NCBI GenBank assembly: GCA_963575745.1
Contig: CAUYUJ010004590.1
Coordinates: 32,501-60,000 of the forward strand
DNA length: 27,500 nt
Origin: Prorocentrum cordatum
Taxonomy: Eukaryota > Sar > Dinophyceae > Prorocentrales > Prorocentraceae
Direction of reading: 5' to 3'
A program made the position numbers and the translations under genes. Below, one piece after another: positions 18,346-27,126 of this stretch. Under the pieces are notes generated by a model. It was not told the origin of the DNA and did no database searches. It saw nothing but the letters and a program-made list of their open reading frames with translations. Positions within the stretch are counted from its first letter, which is position 1, and the number at the start of each line of letters is the position of its first letter.

Positions 18346-19307
18346 GACCTGGCAGCGCGCCTGCGGGCGTTCAGCTCCCGCGGCGCACGGTGCAGGAAGG
18401 AAGCGGGAAACCTGGTGGGCGGCGAGCCTCGCCTGCTTCTTACACTCGCTTAACATGAGCTGATCCTATGGAGCGCCCGGGCGACATGACGCGGGCCGCG
18501 CTGCTTGTCGAGCGTGCCGCTGGAAAATGGCAGCCGCCCTCGTTCCTCATGCGGATCACGTTTCCCTCGTCCTCTTCCTACTTCGCCGTCTCCCTGCTGC
18601 TGCCGCGTTAACTTGGGCCCCTCTTCCGCCCTCTTCCTGCCCTTCGTTCCCACTCCCACTTCCTCTCCGAGCCTGGAGCCTCGGTCCTCATGTTTCTTTT
18701 GCTGTCCCGTGAGTCGCACAGCGCGCGCTTCCCGCGTTTCCCATAAAGCTTGCTGTCATATGCCGAACTATTATGGACTAGTTTCTCTTGCCACTCAGTG
18801 CAGATGAGTTGGGTGCGTCGCGAAGTGTTTTGGGTGCGGGAGGGGTGTCGAGGCCATCTGGGTTTTGCCTGCGCGTGGCCTCTGGGCGCTGCTTGGGAGG
18901 GGCGGAAAAAGGCCCCTTGGGGAGGCGGGGGGATTTTGGAGGGCGGCTGGGCCCTTCGTGCGTCATGCTGGGGGGCGTCTTGGGCACCTCCTACGAGCGC
19001 GACAGAAGGGCTCCGCGGCGAGGGGGGGTTCCTTTTGCTGTGGACAACGACACAAACGAGCTGCAACAGCGATCGGGCAGCAGGAAAATCGCAAGCTCAG
19101 AGGAAAGGGGTGGGGTTGAGCCGAACCAGCGCGAAGAACGCCGGATCTATGAATCCCACCAGGAGAAAACTGTCATTGACAACTGACTCGATATCGATAC
19201 TCGCTGTCGCGACGCCGAGAAAATACAACGCCGATCTTGTCGCTGCGCTCTGGCGCCGCTCGCGGGGAAGAGGTTGGAATTCAAGGCGATGAACGACCAA
19301 GTAATGC
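18346..19307. other. No recognised gene
   Basis: No repeat family or protein motif recognised, apart from a few CTTGG words near 18960-18985. A minus frame (19330-19097) reads protein-like, with SALYFLGVATASIDIESVV, and might be a further exon or 3' region of the gene candidate beginning at 19308, but I see no decisive splice signal. Confidence 0.4.
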
Positions 19308-19572
19308 TCACAACTCAAGGCCAGCAGCATACGGAGAAAGCATGCCGTCGTCTATCATCTGGACCAACTCCCCCACGCGCTTAGCACGAATGCCACTCGC
19401 GTCAGCCAGTGGAAGAGAGGTCGAAGGAACTGCATCGGAAGAGTCGCCAAAGACCCCGCCATCGTCGCCACCAAGAGCACCGACGCCTTCTGGGCCATGG
19501 GAACCTGCGGCATAAGCTTGAAGCTCGCCTTCTAGGCAAGTAAAAGAGGATCTGGGGAAGCAGCAAGTGCCC
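19308..19572 (-). CDS. Candidate exon of an unknown gene (last recognisable exon)
   Basis: Reads GTCCFPRSSFTCLEGELQAY then a Gly/Asp-rich middle, then ASGIRAKRVGELVQMIDDGM, ending AAGLEL and TGA. Its 5' edge is a GATTGCAG acceptor followed by GG, and joining it to the exon ending at 19658 removes an 85-bp GT-AG intron (19573-19657) while keeping the frame exactly. The TGA lies inside GTGAGC, a good donor, so the protein may continue. No family recognised. Confidence 0.4.
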
Positions 19573-19657
19573 CTGCAATCATGAACAGCGGCGCCCACGC
19601 CTTCGGGAACTGCCGCCAATTCCTCTGAAACGCATGCGTTCCCAACGCGATTCTCAC

Positions 19658-19872
19658 GTTTCCAATTTCGTCATCCGCTTCTTCTCCTTGAAAGCCGCGC
19701 GTCTGTCGGCCGCCCCGTGGTCACCCGTGAAGAAGTCCTGGGGACCCACGGCAGCGGAACCGATGGACGCGCCCTCCTCGGCGGAGTCCGAGGCCATCGA
19801 AAAGTCGGCGGAGGCGGACGCGCTGGCGCCAAGCTCGGATCCGCACGTACGGGTCCACCGCGACGAACACAC
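19658..19872 (-). CDS. Candidate exon of an unknown gene
   Basis: Reads SELGASASASADFSMASDSA, then GPQDFFTGDHG, then AAFKEKKRMTKLET, and stops at a GTGAGA donor (intron starts at 19657, phase 2). It is acidic and Ser/Ala-rich with a basic end. Upstream, this frame enters the (TCC)n tract at 19876-19909. The Lys-rich segment beyond it is in another frame, so either an intron or a repeat-length change separates them. Confidence 0.38.
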
Positions 19873-19875
19873 CCA

Positions 19876-19909
19876 GAGGAGGAGGAGGAGGAGGAGGAGG
19901 AGGAGGAAC
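19876..19909. repeat. (GGA)n microsatellite
   Basis: About 11 GGA units. The frame of the minus-strand gene candidate changes across it, as expected if the tract has gained or lost bases. Confidence 0.9.
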
Positions 19910-20302
19910 CTCTAACCGCACCACCATTGCCGGAGTGATCACCGCGGCTGGAGCCGCCTTGTGCTTCGTCTTGAACTTGCTCCATTTGAACTGCCGGTGC
20001 TTGGTCTTACTGTTGCTCTTCTTTTTCTTTTTCACGTTCTTGGCCTTGTCCCCGTCGGATGTACTGATCGGCAACTCGTTGACCTGCTGTTAGGTTCCAA
20101 CCAGCAGCTGTGGCATGAGCACTACTTTATAACTCTGGGGCATAGCCGTGCACGTGGGCGGCTGCAGGACTATGCGAAAACCGATGCACGTCTTCAAGAG
20201 AATATGTTCTTGCCCCCAGCTGTGAATTGGTGAGGTGATGCGCACGTGGTAGTCCCATCCGAGAGTGTACGCTTCGAAGACGCCGCCACTGACGGTGCTG
20301 CC
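19910..20302 (-). pseudogene. Gene candidate segment with an in-frame TAA
   Basis: From 20302 the minus strand reads GSTVSGGVFEAYTLGWDYHV, then RITSPIHSWGQEH, to MPQLLVGT and a TAA at 20090-20092. The same frame continues QQVNELPISTSDGDKAKN and a Lys-rich stretch (KKKKKSNSKTKHRQFKWSKF). Both sides look protein-like and share one frame, so the TAA is either a disabling mutation, a true terminus followed by chance coding, or an error. The 5' edge is TTAG then GGC; removal of a 55-bp GT-AG intron (20303-20357) joins it in phase 0 to ERTIGAETELFLSFLQ (20358-20405). No family recognised. Confidence 0.38.
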
Positions 20303-20521
20303 CTAATCGAGCAACTCCGTAGTCGCTAAGGGCTCGGGGACGAAGACGCGCACACACCTGCAGGAAGGAGAGGAACAGCTCAGTCTCAGCCCCAATTGTT
20401 CGCTCTCTCGAAATGAAATGCGAAGAACGCTCAAACCGCACACATCGCGGTGGCACAGCGGTCGGGCCCCAACACAAGCCAAAAACGGGTGAGGCGTGCG
20501 CCCGACCTGAGCCAGAGAAGC

Positions 20522-20597
20522 TTGAGGAGGAGGAGGAGGAGGAGGAGGAGGAGGAGGAGGAGGAGGAGGAGGAGGAAGAGGAGGAGGAGGAGGGGGG
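20522..20597. repeat. (GGA)n microsatellite
   Basis: About 24 GAG/GGA units, giving a poly-Glu or poly-Pro/Leu frame depending on strand. Confidence 0.95.
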
Positions 20598-20607
20598 AGG
20601 GCAAAAC

Positions 20608-20790
20608 TACAGGAACAAAGGACGGCATCAACACAAGGTGTTGACGATCCGCGCGGGCCTCTTGGATCTGAGCTGGCCCCCCCCCCTCCCTGGCGCACAG
20701 AGCGCGCCAGTGGCGGCGCCGCAGGCGCCGCCAGGTGGACCTGGCGCCGATCAACGAAATCCGCTGCCGTTTTCTCTGTTTCAAAAAACC
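20608..20790. mobile_element. Decayed relative of the 10477-10676 element
   Basis: In reverse orientation relative to the copy at 10477 it keeps CAGGAACAAAGGACGGCATC-like ends, GATCCGCGCGGGCCTC, CCCTCCCTGGCGCACAGAGC, then GCGCCAGTGGCGGCGCCGCAGGCGCCGCCAGG in two pieces matching the centre of the first element. The left end is again preceded by AACTA (20606-20610 region). The right arm is poorly preserved, so the right boundary is approximate. Confidence 0.6.
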
Positions 20791-20936
20791 CGCCATCGCT
20801 CGGACGCCCATTCCACGTGCGCCGTTCGGTTTCGTGCGTGCGTTCTCTCGCAGGATGGGCCAAAAAGGCTCCTTGATGGTCCTCGCCGAGAACATGCGCA
20901 CACGCCGGAGCGATGTCAAGAGATGGGGAAGCAGGA

Positions 20937-20937
<1 letters not shown>

Positions 20938-20990
<53 letters not shown>

Positions 20991-21004
20991 GCAGCAGCAT
21001 CAGC

Positions 21005-21052
<48 letters not shown>

Positions 21053-21057
21053 TGCAG
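20938..21057. repeat. (CAG)n microsatellite
   Basis: About 37 CAG triplets with a CAA, CAT and CGG interruption. It reads poly-Gln, poly-Ser or poly-Ala on +, and poly-Leu, poly-Cys or poly-Ala on minus. No supporting gene around it. Confidence 0.95.
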
Positions 21058-21059
21058 CT

Positions 21060-21871
21060 GCAGCCGCGGGGGCGGCGGGCGGGCGGAGGGGATAGGGGGG
21101 GGGGGCGTTTGGGTCGCACTCCGAGGAGGCCAGCGGCAAGTGCGGACCACGGGGGGCCCTCTTCGCGAAGTGTCTGGGGCCCTTCAACATGTCGCCGCGC
21201 CAGTTGTTCTGAACGCGCCCGAATAGACGAAGCCGGCACCGCGGCGAACCTCACGGCAAACGAACGCGCCCAAGGCGGAGTTTGCCCTGGTGGCCGAGGC
21301 GCCCTCCCCGAAACGCAAGGCCGCGCGTCGGAACAGACGGCGCGGCGACATGTGTCCGCCTATCGGGGGCACTCTGTAGGGCCATCGTAGATCGTGTCGG
21401 GGCCACTTCGGCCATCTCTGGGCTGCCCAGGGACTCCACAAATATGTTAGGGACGTCGTTGGGGGCCCCAGGGGGCTGGCCTCGGGCGCCGTTTGGGGCC
21501 CTCGGGCCGTTTTGGGACCAGAGAGTTATGTCCCCGGGAACCAGACAGCGAGGATCACCTAGGACGCAAGGGAATGGGAGAGGAGGGGTACCCTGCTGTT
21601 CGGGGCCCTCGGGGCTGCTCTGGGAGGCGCCGGCAGCGTCTTCTTGGGAGGCGCTCGGGGGCGGAACCAGAAGCGCTCGTCGTAGAGCGCCGCGAGGGAA
21701 TACTTTGGCGACCGTTGGTGGGGAGCGGCCCCTTCTTTTTGGGAGGCGCTCGGGAGGGGGGCGCCCAAGAGGCGCGGGGCACGTGCGCAGCCGAGCGGAG
21801 GCCCGAGGGCGTGCGGAAGTAGGAAGGGAAGGCCAGGACATCAGGGGAGGGCTCCCCCCTGTTCACGAATC
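21060..21871. other. No recognised gene
   Basis: GC-rich sequence, open on several frames. TTCTTGGGAGGCGCTCGGG occurs twice (about 21642 and 21736). No motif recognised. Confidence 0.45.
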
Positions 21872-22200
21872 GTCTCCCCTCCTCTTCCTCCTCCTCCTCC
21901 TCCTCCTCCTCCTCCTCCTCCTCCTCCTCCTCCTCTTCCTCCTCCTCCTCCTTCTCCGTCTCCTTCTTCTCCTCCTCCTCCTCCTCCTCCTCCTCCTCCT
22001 CCTCCTCCTCCTCCACCTGCTCCTGCTCCTGCTCCTGCACCTCCTCCTCCTCCTCCTCCTCCTCCTCCTCCTCCTCCTCCTCCTCCTCCTCCTCCTCCTC
22101 CTCCTCCTCCTCCTCCTCCTCCTCCTCCTCCTCCTCCTCCTCCTCCCTCCTCCCCTCCCTCCTCCCTCCTCCCTCCTCCCTCCTCCCTCCTCCCTCCTCC
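21872..22200. repeat. (TCC)n tract, ~330 bp
   Basis: Long TCC array interrupted by TTC, TGCTCC and, at the right end, a CTCCCTC variant (period 7). Confidence 0.97.
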
Positions 22201-22316
22201 CATTGGAAGCTCGAGATCCAGCGGGCTCCGCGGGCGGCTCGGCGGGGCCAGGAAGCCCACAGCGGTCCCCGGGCCTTCCTGGCACGCGGGGGCTCTTGAA
22301 TCGTAGGAGGGATGAC

Positions 22317-22421
22317 GTCGGGTTCCAGCTTCGCCTCTCGCATGTCGCTGATCAGCGCCAGCGCCCGCTGCCACTGCTCGCCCTTCTCGCACGCGCTGAT
22401 CCCAGCGTTGTAGCTGACCAG
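22317..22421 (-). CDS. Single PPR motif exon
   Basis: Reads VSYNAGISACEKGEQWQRAL through MREAKLEPD, a near-consensus 35-residue motif, residues 5/35 N/D, the plant-code pair for uridine. The following motif has decayed to VIPPTIQEPPRARKARG, and the frame runs on into the TCC tract as poly-Glu. No hairpin is present on its upstream side. A frame-open fusion of PPR and poly-Glu is possible on paper but more likely accidental. Confidence 0.83.
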
Positions 22422-22439
22422 CCGCATGCAACAGTGAGA

Positions 22440-22967
22440 TGTGCTTGCCTGCTTGTCGACTCGCCTGCCGTCCTGCTCGCGTGGTTGTGGGACTGGTGAC
22501 CTGTTTGCGTTTGGCCAGACCTACTTTCTGTTCTGCATGCTTCATTGTTTGCCCGTCCGCTCCTGCCGCTTGCTGGTGAAGCGTGCCAACGTGCTGAAAT
22601 GTCATGTCCGCATACTGCTCTTACTTGCCACTACGGGTTGGTGTTTGCCGTTGCCTGCTGCTACGTGATGCGCCTTGGCACTGCTGCTGCGTAGTGCTGG
22701 TAGATGCTGCGTGCCTGTCAGTAAGTGACGCTGTCTGCTGTTGCTGCTGCTGTTGTTGTTGCGCACTGTTGGTAATGCCTGCCGCTTCCTCTTGATATTG
22801 CTGCTTGTGGCTGCGGGGTGATGCTGATTGCCAGCTCTGCTTGCTGTGTGCTGCAACTGCGTCTGCCTGCTGCGTGCTGCGGCCTGCTGCGCTGCACTCC
22901 TGCTGCTCACTGCTGCAGGATGCTGCTACTCGCTGCGCTTGCTTGCTGCATCCTGCTGCAAGGAGCA
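22440..22967 (+). repeat. TGCTGC-rich interspersed repeat, copy 3
   Basis: The longest copy, with TGCTTGTGGCTGCGGGGTGA near 22803. Like the copies at 8950 and 10780 it follows a PPR locus or hairpin on the + strand. Confidence 0.6.
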
Positions 22968-23275
22968 GGAGGCGGAGGAGGAGGAGGAGGAGGAAGAGGA
23001 GGAGGAGGAGGAGGAGGAGGAGGAGGAGGAGGAGGAGCAGCAGCAGCAGCAGCAGCGGCAACAGCGGCAACAGGAGGAGGAGGAGGGGAGGGGAGGAGGA
23101 GGAGGGAGGAGGAGCAGAGCAGCAGCAGGCAGCACAGCAGCAGCAGCAGCAGAGGAGCAGGAGGAGGAGGAGGAGGAGGAGGAGGAGGAGGAGGAGGAGG
23201 AGGAGGAGGAGGAGGAGGAGGAGGAGGAGGAGGAGGAGGAGGAGGAGGAGGAGGAGGAGGAGGAGGGGGGGGAGA
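22968..23275. repeat. (GGA)n/(GAG)n tract with (CAG)n islands
   Basis: About 300 bp of GGA with CAGCAG islands near 23037-23065 and 23110-23160. Open frames through it are artefacts. Confidence 0.96.
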
Positions 23276-23487
23276 AGCGGGGAGGGAGAAGCGAGGGCGC
23301 AGGGAGCGACAGGGCATGAGAGCGACGGGGGGGAGGGGCTGCGGATGGAGGAGGGAGCCGAGGAGGGAGCGAGTAGCCAAGGGCGAGGAGCGAGGGGGCA
23401 GGAGAGAGCAAGGAGCGAAGCACGAGAATCGAAGGCGAGCGATGGGGGGAAGCGAGAAGACGAACGTCATCTCGGAATCTCGGAAGT

Positions 23488-23969
23488 CCCCTGGCCTTCT
23501 GAGAAATTCTAAAAGCCTTCCACAAAAACAAGCAAACTTCTCAGAAGGCGCGAGGGCTTCTGAAAAGTCCCGCCGCCTTCTAAGAGGGCCTTCCCCTTCT
23601 CATTTCCTCCCCCCCCCTCGCCGCCGAGAGAAGAGAGGATCAGAGAGCGAGGAGAGAGGGGGGGAGGGCGATGAGCGAGGAGCTGTAGGCGCGGAGCGAG
23701 GAGCGTTGACCGTCAACCCAGGAGGGAAACTTGAGGATCGGCAAGCACACGAATCTCCCGAGGGTCTCGACGTGCGCGTGGGGCCGATCTAAAGTTTTCC
23801 GTTCGGGACCCCACGCTCGTCCACTCAGGCTATCTGCGGCAAGCGAGGGGGGGATGAGAAGGAGGAGGCCTTCTCAGAAGGCGGCGGGACTTCCCAGAAG
23901 CCCTCGCGCCTTCTGGGAAATTTCAGTGTCTTCGGGGAAGGCTCAGAAAACTTCTCAGTAGGCCAGGGG
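23488..23969. mobile_element. Foldback-like element with ~130-bp inverted arms
   Basis: The left arm (23488-23622) begins CCCCTGGCCTTCTGAGAA and contains GAAGGCGCGAGGGCTTCTG and GTCCCGCCGCCTTCT. The right arm (23843-23969) is its reverse complement with scattered mismatches and a few indels. The ~220-bp centre is GA-rich on the left and has no coding sequence. The word CCTTCTGAGAAGG is itself palindromic and repeats within the arms. No target-site duplication was found, so a local inverted duplication is an alternative. Confidence 0.68.
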
Positions 23970-24049
23970 TACCCTCGAGCCTTCTGAGAAAGCCTTCTCC
24001 TTCTCCTTCCCTCGCCGGCAGGCTATCCCAGAGGACGCTGGTGCGCCTC

Positions 24050-24291
24050 GTGCTGGGGCTATGGAACGGTGCTTCTGGGGCCACTCTGGGGCCCCCTTGA
24101 GGGCCTCGCGAAGCAGCTCCCTTGGGGGTGGGGGGCGTCGGGGGGGCGGGCGTGGTTCACCAGGGGGGTGCGGTCTGCGTGCCTCTTGGGGCAGCCTGTG
24201 GGCACCCTTGGGCTGGTTGGGCGGTCCCCCCTCCCTGGGCCCTCTGGACCGCCCAGGGCGCGCCCGAGTCCCCCAGAAGGGGCCCGAAGGG
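24050..24291 (+). repeat. CTTGG array, short
   Basis: Words such as GGGCCACTCTGGGGCCCCCTTG and GCCTCTTGGGGCAGCC. No core seen. Confidence 0.55.
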
Positions 24292-24428
24292 GCCTCCTCC
24301 TCCTCCCCCTCCCCCTCCTCCTCCTCCTCCTCTCCTCCTCCTCCTCCTCCTCCTCCTCCTCCTCCTCCTCCTCCTCCTGCCTCCCTCCTCCCCCTCCTCC
24401 TCCCCCTCCTCCCCCTCCTCCTCCTCCA
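24292..24428. repeat. (TCC)n tract
   Basis: TCC units with CCCCTCC variants at both ends. Confidence 0.95.
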
Positions 24429-24699
24429 GCCTGGGAGGCCCGAAGGGGCCCCAGAAGGGCACCAGGACGGCCCTTTCGGGCCCCCGGGAGCCTCACAGCT
24501 CGATTCGATCTGGCTCGAAACATGACGCAGAGAGACGGGGTCACGGGGCTCCGGTCGTGCTTATTTTGCGATGTGGCACTTCTTTCGCAACCTCGGATCT
24601 CAGGGAAAGGATCCGCAGAGGCTCCTCCGAAGCCGTCCTGGAGCATCCTGGCGCCGAGAAGCCCGAGAAGCCCAGGAAGCCCAGGACATTGGCGTACCT

Positions 24700-24843
24700 C
24701 AGGGCTGGACCTAAACGTGGTGTTTCGTTTTGTTGTCGTTCTGTTTTTCGTTTTGCTCTACCTGTTTTCCTGCTCCTCCCTGCCAAAACGGAAAAACAGA
24801 GCACGGCCGAAGTCCAGCAAAACAGCGATTAGGTCCAGCCCTG
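24700..24843. mobile_element. hAT-like MITE, 144 bp
   Basis: CAGGGCTGGACCTAA (24700-24714) is matched by its perfect reverse complement at 24829-24843, and weaker pairing continues inward (CTGTTTTTCGTTTTG with its partner). The 8-bp direct repeat GCGTACCT lies immediately outside both ends (24692-24699 and 24844-24851). Termini starting CAGGG and an 8-bp target duplication are hallmarks of the hAT superfamily. There is no transposase, so it would need one in trans. Perfect ends and a perfect target duplication suggest a recent insertion. Confidence 0.88.
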
Positions 24844-24851
24844 GCGTACCT

Positions 24852-25140
24852 TCGGTTTGGGAAGGCGCTCGCTTCCGAGCGAGTGTGCTCGGCGATTCCT
24901 GGGAGGGCTCGGGGAGCCCCAGGGGTGGTCCTTTCGGTGGCCTCTTGGAGCTGCTTGGGCCGGGCCCTCTTGGATCGCTCTTGGAGCCAACCTTGGCCAT
25001 CTCGGGCCCGCTCGAAAACTGTGTTGGGCCATCCGGGTGGCATCTTGGCGCCCTCTCTGCCCTCGCGGGGCTCGAAGAAGGCCCCCCAGAGCCGCCAGGG
25101 GGGCTCGACGAGAAAGCTGCTGCAAAGACACTTCTTGTAC
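24852..25140 (+). repeat. CTTGG array
   Basis: Irregular array words (GGTGGCCTCTTGGAGCTGCT, GGCATCTTGGCGCC) leading to the PPR at 25172. Confidence 0.6.
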
Positions 25141-25171
25141 CCACAGGACCCTCCAACGTAGGCGAGATGAC

Positions 25172-25276
25172 GTCGGGCTCCAGCTTCGCCACACACATCT
25201 CGCTGAGAAGCGCCAAAGCCCGCTGCCACTGCATGGCCTTCTCGCACGCGCTGATTCCAGCGTTGTAGCTACCTAG
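25172..25276 (-). CDS. Single PPR motif exon
   Basis: Reads GSYNAGISACEKAMQWQRAL through MCVAKLEPD, 35 residues, frame intact, residues 5/35 N/D (uridine by the plant code). The following motif has decayed to VISPTLEGPVGTRS. Closest relative is the 6474 copy. The conserved CTAGG junction and a hairpin lie on its upstream side. Confidence 0.84.
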
Positions 25277-25285
25277 GGCTGACCT

Positions 25286-25301
25286 GTGGACTACCGTCCA
25301 C
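25286..25301. repeat. Junction hairpin, type I
   Basis: GTGGAC-TACC-GTCCAC, a perfect 6-bp stem after CTAGGGCTGACCT. Confidence 0.7.
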
Positions 25302-25649
25302 GATTGCTAATGTATTGGGAGGGCGCATGCTGCTGCGCAGTGCTTCAGGGCGAGCTGGGTGCTCGATGATCCTGTCGGCGCCGAGAGCATCGTTTGCAGC
25401 AGCATCGGATATGGCAGCATCGGCAGTAACCCGAGAGGTGGGTGGAGCGACGTGACTGGCAAACGACGGCAGTCACTGTGCAGAGGGAACCGTGGGCAAC
25501 GAGGAGAAGGAGGTCGAGGAAGGGGGTGTAACCTGTTTGGAAAGACCATACCCCGCGCCTCCTGGAACACGCGCCGTGCGGGAGTAGTCCCAGAAAAAGC
25601 GTTCCGGGGCGTTGGCGGCTCGGTCTGAAAGGTTTTTCGGCCATCCACT
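25302..25649. other. No recognised gene
   Basis: Mixed sequence with some TGCTGC words (25328-25340). ACCATACCCCGCGCCTCCTG at 25546 is related to CACTACCCCGCACCTCATG at 26020, a second dispersed pair. Confidence 0.45.
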
Positions 25650-25995
25650 TCCAGCCCAAGATGGCCCCAAGAGGGCCCCAAGAAAGCTCCAAAGGGGCCC
25701 CCAAGCCTGTTCCAGAGGGCCCCAAGAGGGCCCCAAGTGAGCCCCCAAGAGCTCCAGACGCGGGGGCAAGTCGGCTAGAGCTCTCAGGGGGCCCTCAGCC
25801 CCCATAGGACCCCCTCAGGAGGACCCAAGACTGCCCCAAGAGGGCCCCAAGAGGGTTTGAAAAAAGCGCAACAACTTGTCACGAAAAGGGGCCGTCTTCG
25901 TGACAGGTTGTAGGCCCCTCTTGGGGCCCCAAGATGGCCCCAAGAGGGCCCCAAGAAAGCTCCAAAGGAGCCCCAAGACGGTTCCAAGAGAGGAG
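25650..25995 (-). repeat. CTTGG array in inverted orientation
   Basis: The only array in the window written as CCCCAAGAGGGCCCC on the + strand. Two direct copies of AAGATGGCCCCAAGAGGGCC start at about 25659 and 25931. A 15-bp hairpin lies inside (25871-25911). Confidence 0.8.
25871..25911. repeat. Stem-loop in the inverted array
   Basis: ACAACTTGTCACGAA pairs with TTCGTGACAGGTTGT (one G-T type mismatch) over an 11-base loop. It is AT-richer than its surroundings. Confidence 0.65.
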
Positions 25996-26339
25996 GGAGT
26001 CCACCTGTGAGTAAAAAACACTACCCCGCACCTCATGGGACACCTCTTCCTCGGGAGGGCTTGCCAAAAATTCGTATGGGCCCCCCCGTGGCTCCCAGGG
26101 ACGCTGTTTTCCGAGGCCTCTCTCGCACGCCGCGTGTCCCAGGAGGCGTGAGGTACGATGCGAGAGGTGTCCCAAGAGGTGTGGTGTGTGTGTTCTTCCA
26201 ATCCGACGGGGCTTCAGTGACATAGGAACTTTCAGGGCTTCCTGGGAGTCCACCCGGGCCACGGTGGGCCGCTTTCGGAAACCTTGGGCGCCGTGCTGGG
26301 CCGCCCGTCGGGGGGGGGTGTTGCAGAGTTGGCCTTCTG
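25996..26339. other. No recognised gene
   Basis: Contains the second copy of the ACTACCCCGCACCTCATGGG motif and short inverted repeats of GGGACACCTCTT. No gene seen. Confidence 0.45.
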
Positions 26340-26900
26340 GGGAGGCTTCTCGCGGGCCTCTCGGAGGCAATTTCGAAGCCTTTGGGGGGCCGTTTGGGGG
26401 CATCTTGGGACCTGGCCTCGTGGGGGCGTCTTGGGGCGGAAGGCTGGGATTATGGGCTGGAGGTCCCCCTCTTGGGGCCGTCTTGGGGCCCTCTTGGGCC
26501 GTCTTGGGCGCGTTTTGGCCGTCTTGGCGCCCTCTTGCGCCGTCTTGGTGGCCTCTTGGGAGCCTCTTGGGCCGTCTTGGGGCGGTCTTGGGGGCCTCTT
26601 GGACCGTCTGCATCGCCATGAAAGCCGAGAAGCCGTACATGCTCAAAATGCACTTTTTCCTTACGGAAATCGCTGATTTTGGCGTGTTGGGGCCCTCCTG
26701 GGACGCCACTTGGGCGTCTCTTGGGCCGTCGGGGAGGCCTCTTGTGCCGTCTTGGGCTCTCTTGGGGCTCCCTGGAAGCCACCGTGGGCTCTCTGGGGGC
26801 CCGCGTGGACCGTCCCACGAGCGGAGCCGCCGAGGTGCCGCCCCCCAGGACCCGGCGAGGGTGTCCCCAATGGCCCCTCTCGCACGCGCAGTGCCCGGTA
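26340..26900 (+). repeat. CTTGG array with A-rich core and decayed PPR edge
   Basis: Array words from about 26380, core at 26615-26685 (CTCAAAATGCACTTTTTCCT), more array, then CTCGCACGCGCAGTGCCCGG (26878-26897), the remains of a PPR start read on the minus strand. Distance from core to PPR edge is about 270 bp. Confidence 0.72.
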
Positions 26901-26916
26901 TTGTAGGTTAGATGAC

Positions 26917-27126
26917 GCTGGGCTCAACATTCGACACCCACATCTCGCTGAGCAGCGACAGTGCTAGTTGCCATTGCCCGCCAACTCTGCATGCGCTGAT
27001 AACTGTAACGTAGCGGCCAGGGGAGATTTTCATACCTAGTCGAAGTTCTTCGCGGAGCAACTGCAGTGCTGCACTCCAGTGTTTTGTCCGAACGCACTTC
27101 TTCATTGCCATTTCGAAAGAAGCAAC
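26917..27126 (-). CDS. PPR exon with two diverged PPR motifs
   Basis: Motif 1 (27022-27126) reads VASFEMAMKKCVRTKHWSAA, then LQLLREELRLGMKIS. Motif 2 (26917-27021) reads PGRYVTVISACRVGGQWQLA, then LSLLSEMWVSNVEPS. After VI the frame meets TAA. These are the most diverged PPR motifs here and look like genuinely evolving repeats rather than recent copies. Residues 5/35 are E/S and V/S. The exon may start at GAATGAG, an AG-ending acceptor, at 27127; an in-frame TGA lies just upstream. An alternative is a short gene starting at the ATG at 27111. Confidence 0.78.

Noticed and set aside
19961-20233. Hydrophobic + strand open frame suggesting a membrane protein
   Set aside because: The Leu/Phe-rich part is the complement of the Lys-rich minus-strand segment; it starts at a non-ATG codon.
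20413-21390. ATG-started 325-residue + frame with poly-Glu and poly-Gln, like a regulatory protein
   Set aside because: It runs through a GGA microsatellite, a decayed MITE and a CAG microsatellite, and overlaps the better-supported minus-strand candidate.
21555-22427. PPR fused to a poly-Glu domain
   Set aside because: The frame enters a TCC microsatellite by chance; no other PPR locus has such a tail.
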